Positions 8,029-17,314 of a stretch of DNA of 64,000 nucleotides are shown here, one piece after another. Position 1 is the first letter of the stretch. Every line of letters begins with the position of its first letter. The notes beneath the pieces are model-generated. The model saw nothing but the letters and a program-made list of their open reading frames with translations, ran no database searches and was not told the DNA's origin. The stretch lies in NCBI GenBank assembly GCA_964551995.1, contig CAZKFD010000032.1, forward strand, positions 62,001 to 126,000. The letters run 5' to 3'. The position numbers and the translations under genes are program-made. The DNA is from DATKJS01 sp964551995. Its GTDB lineage: Bacteria; Acidobacteriota; Aminicenantia; Aminicenantales; Saccharicenantaceae.

Positions 8029-8614
8029 GCCGGACTCCATCGAGGGCCATGTTCAGGCGCAGGACGTTCACGCGCGGCTCGCCGAGAAGGCCCAGAGTCC
8101 GGCCTTCGGTCGCCCTTCCGATCTCGCGCCGGACCGCCGCCTCGCTTATCCCCCTGGCGCGGGCCACGCGCGGCGCCTGGAGGGCGGCGTTCTCGGGGGA
8201 GATGTCGGGATCGAGACCGCTCGCCGAGGCCGTGACGGCGTCGGCCGGGACTGCCGTTTCGTGAGACAGGCCGTTTTCCTGCCGGTACTCGGCGGCGCGC
8301 CGCCCGACGGCATCCACGAGGGCTTTCGAGAGCGGCCCGAGATTGCTGGCCCCGGAACTCATGGCGTCGTAGCCGTCACCCGCCATCGAGGGGCGGGGAT
8401 GAAAATACGCGGGCCCCGAAAAACGCTGGCCGATCAGGCTCGATCCTAGGACATTCCCGCCCTGCGCGACCAGGGACCCGTTGGCCCTCGCCGGGAACAG
8501 TCCCTGGGCCAGGAGCCAGACCGCCGCCGGGTAGAGCCCGCAGACGATGACGGCCAGCGCGGCCACGGCCCGCAGCGACGTCAGGAGTTCGGCCCTCAGG
8601 CCTTTCAGGTCCAT
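8015..8614 (-). CDS. kdpC: Potassium-transporting ATPase subunit KdpC
   Basis: 199 aa with one N-terminal membrane helix (VAALAVIVCGLYPAAVWLLAQ) and the KdpC signatures GSLVAQG, GQRFSGPAYFHPRPS, ASNLGP and the C-terminal INVLRLN-like NVLRLNMAL. KdpC is the assembly/catalytic chaperone of the K+ pump that raises ATP affinity of KdpB. It follows kdpB by 15 nt in the kdpFABC order. Confidence 0.95.
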   Translation of the reverse strand: MDLKGLRAELLTSLRAVAALAVIVCGLYPAAVWLLAQGLFPARANGSLVAQGGNVLGSSLIGQRFSGPAYFHPRPSMAGDGYDAMSSGASNLGPLSKALVDAVGRRAAEYRQENGLSHETAVPADAVTASASGLDPDISPENAALQAPRVARARGISEAAVRREIGRATEGRTLGLLGEPRVNVLRLNMALDGVRHGGR

Positions 8615-8629
8615 ATGTCGTTCACCATC

Positions 8630-10651
8630 CTAGACAAGATGCAAGGCGTTGACAATGATGTCCACCAGCTTGATACCGGGAAACGGCGCGATCAATCCTC
8701 CCAGCCCGTAGATGAGGAGATTGCGGCGCAGCAGGGCGGCCGCGCCCAGGGGCCGGAAGCGGACGCCGCGCAGGGCCAGGGGGATCAGGGCGACGATGAT
8801 CAGCGCGTTGAAGATGACCGCGCTCAGGATTGCGCTCATGGGAGACCGGAGGCCCATGATGTTGAGCGGCGCGATGACCGGGAAGACGCCGACCAGCATG
8901 GCCGGGATGATGGCGAAATACTTGGCGACGTCGTTGGCGATGCTGAAGGTCGTCAGGGCGCCGCGGGTGATCAGCATCTGCTTGCCGGTCTCGACGACCT
9001 CGACGAGCTTGGTCGGGTTGGAGTCGAGGTCGACCATATTCCCGGCCTCCTTAGCGGCCTGGGTCCCCGTGTTCATCGCGACGCCGACGTCCGCCTGGGC
9101 CAGGGCCGGGGCGTCGTTCGTGCCGTCGCCCGTCATGGCCACGAGATGGCCGCCGGACTGTTCCCGGCGGATGAGCGCCAGCTTGTCCTCGGGCTTGGCT
9201 TCGGCGATGAAATCATCGACGCCGGCCTCCCGGGCGATGGCCGCAGCCGTGAGCGGATTGTCGCCCGTGATCATCACCGTCTTGATGCCCATGGCCCGGA
9301 AACGGTCGAAGCGGTCCCGGAGCCCCCCTTTGACGATGTCCTTGAGCTCGATAGCCCCCAGGACCTTCTCCCCGTCGGCCACGAGCAGGGGCGTGCCGCC
9401 CGAGAATGCGATCCGGGTCACGGTGTCCTCGATCTCGACGGGGATCTTGGCCCCGATGAACGACGCGATCGCGTCCGCCGCCCCCTTCCGGATGCGATGG
9501 CCCTCGAGGTCGACGCCGCTCATCCGCGTCTGGGCCGAGAAGGCCATGAAGACCGCTCCCGGCAGATCGGAGATGGATCGGCCGCGCAGGCCGTACTTTT
9601 TGGCCAGAATGACGATGCTCCGTCCCTCGGGCGTCTCATCTGCCAGGGAGGCGAGCTGGGAGGCGTCGGCCAGCTCCTCCACCGTGACGCCGGGGCCTGG
9701 CAGGAACGCGGTCGCCTGGCGGTCGCCCAGGGTGATCGTCCCCGTCTTGTCGAGCAGGAGGACATCCACGTCGCCCGCGGCCTCGACGGCCCGGCCGCTC
9801 ATGGCCAGGACGTTTTTCCGGACCATGCGGTCGATCCCGGCGATCCCGATGGCGTTCAGAAGGCCGCCAATCGTCGTCGGGATGAGGCAGACGAGCAGGG
9901 CCACGAGCTCGGTCGTCGTCAGCGCGACCCCGGAATAGCCGCCGAAGGGCTTGAGCGTAATGACGACGACCAGGAAGATGATCGTCAGGGCCGAGAGGAG
10001 GATCGTCAAGGCGATCTCGTTCGGGGTCTTCTGGCGCTTGGCCCCTTCCACGAGCCCGATCATCCGGTCCATAAAGCTCTTGCCGGGATCGGCGGTGACA
10101 AGGACCCTGATCCGGTCGGATAGGACGCGCGTCCCGCCGGTGACCGCGCTCCTGTCGCCGCCGGCCTCGCGGACGACGGGCGCGGATTCGCCCGTGATAG
10201 CGGATTCGTCCACGGTCGCCGCCCCCTCGACGACCTCTCCGTCCGCCGGGATGATCTCCCGGGCGGAGACGATGACCAGGTCGCCCTTGCGCAGCCGTTC
10301 CGCTGGGACCTGGACCGTCGCGCCGTCGGGCTGGAGGAGGTTGGCGACCGTCTGGGTGCGCGTTTTGCGGAGCGCGTCGGCCTGGGCCTTGCCGCGGCCC
10401 TCGGCCATGGCCTCGGCCAGGTTGGCGAACAGGACCGTGAACCAGAGCCAGAGGGATATCTGCAGGACGAAGCCGGCCGACTCGCTCTTCGACCGCGAAA
10501 TAAGCTCCAGGGTCACGAGCAGGGCGCCCACCTCGGTGACGAAGATGACGGGGTTCTTCAGGAGGGACAGCGGGTTGAACTTCCTGACCGCGTCGGCCGC
10601 GGCGCGGCCGAGGAGGGCCCGGTCGAAGAAGGGGCGGGTCTCTGCACGCAC
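8630..10651 (-). CDS. kdpB: Potassium-transporting P-type ATPase subunit KdpB
   Basis: 673 aa, standard for KdpB. The phosphorylated aspartate is D301 in DKTGTITLG; TGES appears in the actuator domain (AITGESAPV), and the hinge/P-domain motifs MITGDN and MTGDGTNDAPAL are intact. N-terminal helix residues NPVIFVTEVG match the family. KdpB hydrolyses ATP to drive K+ entry through KdpA. Spacing to kdpA is 12 nt. Confidence 0.97.
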   Translation of the reverse strand: MRAETRPFFDRALLGRAAADAVRKFNPLSLLKNPVIFVTEVGALLVTLELISRSKSESAGFVLQISLWLWFTVLFANLAEAMAEGRGKAQADALRKTRTQTVANLLQPDGATVQVPAERLRKGDLVIVSAREIIPADGEVVEGAATVDESAITGESAPVVREAGGDRSAVTGGTRVLSDRIRVLVTADPGKSFMDRMIGLVEGAKRQKTPNEIALTILLSALTIIFLVVVITLKPFGGYSGVALTTTELVALLVCLIPTTIGGLLNAIGIAGIDRMVRKNVLAMSGRAVEAAGDVDVLLLDKTGTITLGDRQATAFLPGPGVTVEELADASQLASLADETPEGRSIVILAKKYGLRGRSISDLPGAVFMAFSAQTRMSGVDLEGHRIRKGAADAIASFIGAKIPVEIEDTVTRIAFSGGTPLLVADGEKVLGAIELKDIVKGGLRDRFDRFRAMGIKTVMITGDNPLTAAAIAREAGVDDFIAEAKPEDKLALIRREQSGGHLVAMTGDGTNDAPALAQADVGVAMNTGTQAAKEAGNMVDLDSNPTKLVEVVETGKQMLITRGALTTFSIANDVAKYFAIIPAMLVGVFPVIAPLNIMGLRSPMSAILSAVIFNALIIVALIPLALRGVRFRPLGAAALLRRNLLIYGLGGLIAPFPGIKLVDIIVNALHLV

Positions 10652-10663
10652 TCTCGGTCCCCT

Positions 10664-12406
10664 CTAGAACAGGATCCTGGTCCCCGTCATCAGGAATTGC
10701 TCGACGATCGGCCCGAGGGCCAGGACGGGCAGGAACGTGAGCGCGCCGACGACAACGACCGTCCCGATCAGGATGACGACGAACGTCGGCCCCGATACGG
10801 GGAAGCTCGCTTCACTCGGCGGAATGAGCTTTTTCCGGGCCAGGTTTCCGGCCAGGGCCAGGACCGGCACGATCATCAGGAAACGGCCGAAGAGCATGGC
10901 CAGGCCGAGCGTGATGTTATAGAAAGGAGTGTCCCCATTGAGACCGGCGAAGGCGCTCCCGTTGTTGCCCGTTGCGGAAGAGAAGGCGTAGACGATCTCG
11001 CTCAGCCCGTGCGGCCCCGAGTTGTTCAGGCCGGCCAGCCCTGCCCGGCTGGCCGCGGCCCAGGCGGCGAAGCCCAGGATGCTCCAGATCAGGACGAGCA
11101 CGGCCAGGACGGAGACCTTGACGTCGTAAGATTCGATTTTCTTGCCGACATACTCGGGCGTCCGCCCGACCATCAGGCCGGTCAGGAAGACGGCCAGGAC
11201 GATGAACACGAGCATCCCGAAGAGGCCCGACCCGACGCCGCCGAAGACGACCTCGCCGAGCTCGATGTTGAACAGCGGGACGAGCCCGCCCAGGGGCGTG
11301 AAGGAGTCGTGCATGGAGTTCACGGCGCCGCACGACGCGGCCGTCGTCGTCGCCGCGAACAGGCTGGAGTCGAAGATGCCGAAACGGACCTCCTTGCCCT
11401 CCATGTTCCCCCCTCCGGGATCGACGCCCAGGGAGCGCCAGCGGGGGTTGCCGACGCTCTCCGCCCGCCAGGCGACGAGGACCGAAGCCAGGAAGAGGAT
11501 GGCCATGGCGCTCCACACCGCCCAGCCGTGCCTCTGGTTCCTGACCTTCCGCCCGAGGTAATAGGTGAGGCCGCTCGGGATGAGCAGGATCGAGAGCATC
11601 TGGAGGAAGTTCGAAAGGGGGGTCGGGTTCTCGTAGGGGTGGGCGGCGTTGGCGTTAAAGAAGCCGCCGCCGTTGGTCCCCAGCATCTTGATCGCGACCT
11701 GCGAGGCCGCCGGGCCCTGGGCGATGACCTGCGCCCTCCTCGCCGCTTCCGGCGCGGGGGCGGCGGCTTCGAGCGGCGCCGCTTTCACCGCGGGCCGGAA
11801 GTTCTGGACGATCCCCTGGGACGTCAGGAAGATCGCGAAGACAACCGAGAGGGGGAGCAGCAGATAGAGGTTCACCCGGACGAGGTCCACCCAGAAGTTG
11901 CCTATGCTCTTCGCCGAATGGCGGGCGAGGCCGCGGACGAGGGCCGCCGCCGCGGCGATGCCTGCGGCCGCCGAAGCGAAATGGTGGAAAACGAGCCCGA
12001 CCATCTGGGAAAAGTAGGACAGCGACGACTCCCCCGCATAGTTCTGCCAGTTCGTGTTCGTCGCAAAGCTGGCCGCCGTGTTGAACGCGAGGTCGGGACG
12101 CACCGCTCCGAACCTCTGTGGATTTAGAGGAAGAAGGTGCTGGAGCCTGAGGACGGCATAGGTGAAGAGCAGGCCGGCCAGGCTGAACAGGAGGAGGGAC
12201 CGGGCATAGCTCCGCCAGTCCTGCTCGGCCCCGGGGTCGACGCCGAGGATCCTGTAGATCAGGCACTCGACGGGCTTGAGGGTGCGGCCCAGCGGGATCT
12301 TTCCTTCGGACTCGAGGACCCGCACGAGATAGAGACCGAGGGGCTTGGTGATAAGGAACAGGACACCCATGAAGAGGGCAAGCTCGAGCCAACCGGTCCA
12401 ATGCAT
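10664..12406 (-). CDS. kdpA: Potassium-transporting ATPase subunit KdpA
   Basis: 580 aa with about ten membrane helices. Filter-loop-like segments of the SKT superfamily are visible: NTAASFATNTNWQNY, GTNGGGFFNANAAHPYENP and SATGNNGSAFAGL. KdpA is the K+-binding, channel-like subunit. The start MHWTGWLELALF lies 11 nt after kdpF. Confidence 0.97.
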   Translation of the reverse strand: MHWTGWLELALFMGVLFLITKPLGLYLVRVLESEGKIPLGRTLKPVECLIYRILGVDPGAEQDWRSYARSLLLFSLAGLLFTYAVLRLQHLLPLNPQRFGAVRPDLAFNTAASFATNTNWQNYAGESSLSYFSQMVGLVFHHFASAAAGIAAAAALVRGLARHSAKSIGNFWVDLVRVNLYLLLPLSVVFAIFLTSQGIVQNFRPAVKAAPLEAAAPAPEAARRAQVIAQGPAASQVAIKMLGTNGGGFFNANAAHPYENPTPLSNFLQMLSILLIPSGLTYYLGRKVRNQRHGWAVWSAMAILFLASVLVAWRAESVGNPRWRSLGVDPGGGNMEGKEVRFGIFDSSLFAATTTAASCGAVNSMHDSFTPLGGLVPLFNIELGEVVFGGVGSGLFGMLVFIVLAVFLTGLMVGRTPEYVGKKIESYDVKVSVLAVLVLIWSILGFAAWAAASRAGLAGLNNSGPHGLSEIVYAFSSATGNNGSAFAGLNGDTPFYNITLGLAMLFGRFLMIVPVLALAGNLARKKLIPPSEASFPVSGPTFVVILIGTVVVVGALTFLPVLALGPIVEQFLMTGTRILF

Positions 12407-12417
12407 GGGTCACCGCT

Positions 12418-12501
12418 TCAGAACTTCTCCGGTTTGAGGACGCTGGCCAGGAGATAGAAAATGAGCAGGAGTCCGACGACCAGACCGACGAAAGCGCTCA
12501 T
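12418..12501 (-). CDS. kdpF: KdpF small subunit
   Basis: A 27-aa single-helix peptide ending in YLLASVLKPEKF, the conserved KdpF tail. KdpF stabilises the KdpABC complex in the membrane. It lies directly before kdpA, 2 bases after the stop of the preceding 27-aa peptide. Confidence 0.9.
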   Translation of the reverse strand: MSAFVGLVVGLLLIFYLLASVLKPEKF

Positions 12502-12503
12502 GG

Positions 12504-12583
12504 CTACAGCTTCTCGCAGGCCCGCGCGTAGAGGACGCAGAGTCCGAAGAACAGAATCGTGACGCAGATCAGGAGAAGATCGG

Positions 12584-12587
<4 letters not shown>
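12504..12587 (-). CDS. 27-aa membrane peptide upstream of kdpF
   Basis: Codes for one hydrophobic helix (LLLICVTILFFGLCVLYA) ending in RACEKL. Its ATG overlaps the stop of the histidine kinase (ATGA-type coupling) and its stop is followed after two bases by the kdpF ATG, so it is translated inside the operon. Short peptides with an aromatic helix and a Y-x-R-x-C-E-x-L end occur before kdpF in other bacteria; no function is established that I can name. Confidence 0.75.
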
Positions 12588-14425
<1,838 letters not shown>

Positions 14426-14451
14426 TATAGCTATCCTTCCCCCTTTTTATA

Positions 14452-14466
14452 GCAAGGAGCATGCCA
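14452..14466 (-). promoter_or_regulatory. Sigma-54 promoter of the kinase-kdp operon
   Basis: The minus strand reads TGGCATGCTCCTTGC: the invariant GG (-24) and GC (-12) are exactly 10 bp apart as sigma-54 requires. The predicted start, about 12 nt downstream (near 14440), leaves a short leader with AAGGA before the ATG at 14425. The gene just upstream encodes a sigma-54 activator. Confidence 0.8.
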
Positions 14467-14535
14467 CTTTCGTCCGCTCGTATCTCATTGATAATAAAAC
14501 AGCAACCTCCGGAAGCGGGCTACATTCCTGGCATT

Positions 14536-14572
14536 TTGCAAGCGCGGGGCCAGGGGGGGTTGAAATTTGCAA
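14536..14572. promoter_or_regulatory. Paired TTGCAA palindromes, candidate activator sites
   Basis: TTGCAA occurs at 14536-14541 and 14567-14572, centres 31 bp apart (three helical turns), about 70-120 bp upstream of the sigma-54 promoter where NtrC-family activators bind. Related TTGCAC copies occur before the regulator gene near 16018-16031. Confidence 0.4.
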
Positions 14573-14611
14573 TGTGAAGCCTCGGGCCCGGCTGGACGGC
14601 AACCGGGGGCT

Positions 14612-15979
14612 TCAGATGCCGTATTTCTTGCGGCGCCGCCAGAGGGTTGCCTGGTCGATGCCGAGAATGGACGCCGCTTCCTGGAGGGACTTGGCGTTCG
14701 CCAGGACCCGGCGGATGTGCCGCTCTTCGATCTTTTCGATCGTGACAGGGTCGCCGATCTTGATATCCTGGTCACGGGGCTGGAGGTAGGCGGGGAGGCT
14801 CTCGAGGCCGACGCGGTCGGCCCGGCACAGGATGGCGGCGCGTTCGATCGCGTTGCTCAGCTCGCGGAGGTTCCCGGGCCAGCCGTAGCTTTCGAGCGCC
14901 CGGAGCGCCTCGGGCGTGAATTCGAGAAAAGACCGGTGGTTGTTCCGGCCGTGAAACGCCAGAAGCTTGGTCGCCAGCGCCGGCAGGTCTTCCGGACGCT
15001 CGCGAAGGGGCGGGATCTCGATCGGGATGACATTGAGACGGTAATACAGGTCCTCCCGGAAGCGCCCGTTACGGACCGCTTCCTCCAGGTTCGCGTTCGT
15101 GGCCGCGATGAGACGGACGTCCGCCCGGCGGGTGAGGGAATCGCCGACGCGCTCGTACTCCCGGTCCTGGACGAAACGCAGGAGCTTCGGCTGGAGCGGG
15201 AGCGGCAGGTCGCCGATCTCGTCAAGGAGAAGTGTCCCGCCGTCGGTGGCCGCTATCCGGCCCGCGTTGTCCCGCACGGCGCCGGTGAAGGCGCCCTTCA
15301 CGTGGCCGAAGAGCTCGCTTTCCAGCAGGTCGGCGGGGAACGAGGGGCAGGAGATCAGGCCGAAGGCCCGGCCCGCCCGGCCGCTCCAGGAATGGATCGC
15401 CCGGGCGATGGCCGTCTTTCCCGTGCCGCTTTCGCCGCGGAGAAGCAGCGTGGCTTCGGAGGCGGCGGCCTCGCGGGCCAGGCTCACGGCCCTCTGCATG
15501 CGGGGGTTCGAGCTCGAGAAGTCGATCTCGGGGTGCTGGCGTCCCAGGTCCTCCTGCAGGGCGGCCACCTTCTGTTCGAGGGTCCGGACCTCGAACACTT
15601 TCCGGACGGCGAGGCTGATCTGGGCCGGAGTGAATGGCTTCGGGATGTAGTCGGTGGCGCCGCGCCTCATGGCCTCGACGGCGGAGTCGATGGACGCGTA
15701 GGCCGTGACGACGATGACCTTCAGCCACGGCGCCGCGGCCAGCAGGGCCGGGATGAGTTCGAGACCGTCCTCGGCTCCCAGGCGGAGGTCGACGAAGGCC
15801 AGGTCGAACGATTTCCGGGCGGCTTCGGTCAGGCCGTCCCGGAAATTGCTGACCGCGGTGACGGAGTGACCTTCGGTCTCGAGGCAGAGCGCGAGCGTCT
15901 TGCGGATGTTGAGCTCGTCGTCGACGACCAGGATGCGGAGCGACGGGCTGCCTGCCTGAGCGTCTTTTTGTGAAGCCAT
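14612..15979 (-). CDS. NtrC-family sigma-54-dependent response regulator
   Basis: 455 aa. Receiver domain residues 15-130 with phospho-acceptor D64 (FVDLRLG) and the acidic pair VVDDE; AAA+ domain about 150-390 with Walker A GESGTGKT, the sigma-54-contacting GAFTGA at 229-234 and Walker B-like LLLDEIGDLP; a Fis-type helix-turn-helix at the C-terminus (LQEAASILGIDQATLWRRRKK). It will activate the sigma-54 promoter found just downstream. Overall arrangement matches AlgB-type regulators. The start at 15979 follows GGGGAAGG. Confidence 0.93.
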   Translation of the reverse strand: MASQKDAQAGSPSLRILVVDDELNIRKTLALCLETEGHSVTAVSNFRDGLTEAARKSFDLAFVDLRLGAEDGLELIPALLAAAPWLKVIVVTAYASIDSAVEAMRRGATDYIPKPFTPAQISLAVRKVFEVRTLEQKVAALQEDLGRQHPEIDFSSSNPRMQRAVSLAREAAASEATLLLRGESGTGKTAIARAIHSWSGRAGRAFGLISCPSFPADLLESELFGHVKGAFTGAVRDNAGRIAATDGGTLLLDEIGDLPLPLQPKLLRFVQDREYERVGDSLTRRADVRLIAATNANLEEAVRNGRFREDLYYRLNVIPIEIPPLRERPEDLPALATKLLAFHGRNNHRSFLEFTPEALRALESYGWPGNLRELSNAIERAAILCRADRVGLESLPAYLQPRDQDIKIGDPVTIEKIEERHIRRVLANAKSLQEAASILGIDQATLWRRRKKYGI

Positions 15980-16158
15980 CTGCCTTCCCCTCCCGTGCCT
16001 CCAGCATAGCGTACAATCGTGCAAAGTGCAATATACACCCGCTCCGGTTCGGGACGGCCCATAGTCAAGGCCTTCCGGCCTCTGAATGAGCGGAAGGGTA
16101 ACACGACGCCAATCCCTGCCCACCCGCAGCGGAGGCGGGCGCTCCTGCGCCCCGCTCT

Positions 16159-16956
16159 TCAGGCCGCAAGCTCGCCGCGGATGACGGTCACGGCGCGGCC
16201 GGCGATCCGGACGCGGTCCCCGTCCAGGCGGACCTTGAGGATGCCGCCGCGCGAGGACGCCTGGAACGCGGTCATCGAGGCCTTGCCCAACCGCTGCGCC
16301 CAGAACGGCGCTAGGGCGCAGTGGGACGAGCCGGTCACCGGGTCTTCGGAGACGCCGACGGCGGGGGCAAAAAAGCGCGAGATGAAATCGAATTCCGGGT
16401 CGGCTGAGCGGCTCGTGACGATGATCCCGCGGACGGGAAGGGGCCGGAGCGCGGCGAAGTCCGGCTCGAGCGACCGGACGGCGGCCTCGTCCGCTGCCTC
16501 GATCAAGAGATCTTCGGCGCTCATGCCGACGAACGACGGCTTGATGCCCAGCGCGCCCACCGCCGCGTCGGTCCACTCGGGGGGCTCGGGGCGGACGGGC
16601 CGCGAGGGGAAGTTGAGCTCGATCCAATCGCCATCCAGGCGCGCCGTCAGCAGACCGCTCAGAGTCTGGAAGCGGGCCTCGTCACCCGGGCCGAGAAGGC
16701 CTTCCTCCCAGAGGATGTGGGCCGTGGCCAGCGTTGCATGCCCGCACAGCCGGACCTCGAGCTTGGGCGTGAACCAGCGCAGCCGGAAGCCGCTTTTCTC
16801 GGGGAGGGGGAAGGCCGTCTCCGCCAGGTTCATCTCGGCGGCCACATTCTGCATCCAGTCCGGGTCGGCGGGAGCCTTGAGCAGGCAGACGCCTGCCGGG
16901 TTGCCCCGGAAGGGCTTCGCGGTGAACGCGTCGACCTGGTAGATCGGAATGGACAT
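16159..16956 (-). CDS. PhzF-family isomerase/epimerase
   Basis: About 265 aa, usual for PhzF. The N-terminus YQVDAFTAKPFRGNPAGVC and the catalytic glutamate in AEMNLAETAF are clear, as are RLCGHATLA and the mirrored second-half motif VSEDPVTGSSHCALAP. Family members isomerise small metabolites using that Glu; the physiological substrate is rarely known. The second ATG (16956) has GGGAG at 6 nt, better than the ATG at 16962. Confidence 0.9.
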   Translation of the reverse strand: MSIPIYQVDAFTAKPFRGNPAGVCLLKAPADPDWMQNVAAEMNLAETAFPLPEKSGFRLRWFTPKLEVRLCGHATLATAHILWEEGLLGPGDEARFQTLSGLLTARLDGDWIELNFPSRPVRPEPPEWTDAAVGALGIKPSFVGMSAEDLLIEAADEAAVRSLEPDFAALRPLPVRGIIVTSRSADPEFDFISRFFAPAVGVSEDPVTGSSHCALAPFWAQRLGKASMTAFQASSRGGILKVRLDGDRVRIAGRAVTVIRGELAA

Positions 16957-17033
16957 GTTCATCTCCCTTCGCCCGTCTCATCACGGGGCAGGATTTCACA
17001 ACTCCGGCCGGCCCGGAAAACGGCCGCGCGAGC

Positions 17034-17276
17034 TCATCTTTTCTGCGCCCCGGATATCTTTTCTCCGGGCTTCTTGAACAGAACATCGATGTCGCGTCGG
17101 CCCCGCTCGAGGTACGGCATGCCCTTGGATATCCACTCGGGCTCCGGTTTTCCGAGCAGGGAACGGTCGAAGAAACCGATGCCCTGGCACCAGGGCACGG
17201 CGTTGTCATCGTCGTCGTGGAAGGCGAGGTAGGGCGTCTTCATGCGCTCGAGCCAGAAGATGGGGCCTGAGGCCAT
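17034..17276 (-). pseudogene. Remnant of an S9 prolyl-oligopeptidase-like peptidase
   Basis: 80 codons matching only the C-terminal part of secreted S9 peptidases. GPIFWLERMKTPYLAFHDDD followed by DNAVPWCQGI is the region around the catalytic Asp; it jumps directly to GKPEPEWISKGMPYLERGRRD, the normal protein end. The stretch that should carry the catalytic His and following helices is deleted, and the beta-propeller and nucleophilic Ser are missing. An in-frame stop precedes the ATG. A respectable promoter (17285-17314) sits right before it, so the fragment may still be expressed. Confidence 0.65.
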
Positions 17277-17284
17277 GGAGGCCG

Positions 17285-17314
17285 ATCATATCAAGGACGG
17301 GCCGGGGCCGTCAA
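17285..17314 (-). promoter_or_regulatory. Promoter before the S9 remnant
   Basis: TTGACG (17314-17309), 18 bp, TATGAT (17290-17285). Only 8 nt separate the -10 box from the ATG at 17276, implying a leaderless or nearly leaderless transcript. The -35 overlaps the end of the phosphoesterase gene. Confidence 0.45.

Noticed and set aside
16138..16153. Intrinsic terminator GGGCGC-AGGA-GCGCCC after the PhzF gene
   Set aside because: The hairpin is perfect but lacks any T-run; too weak to list.
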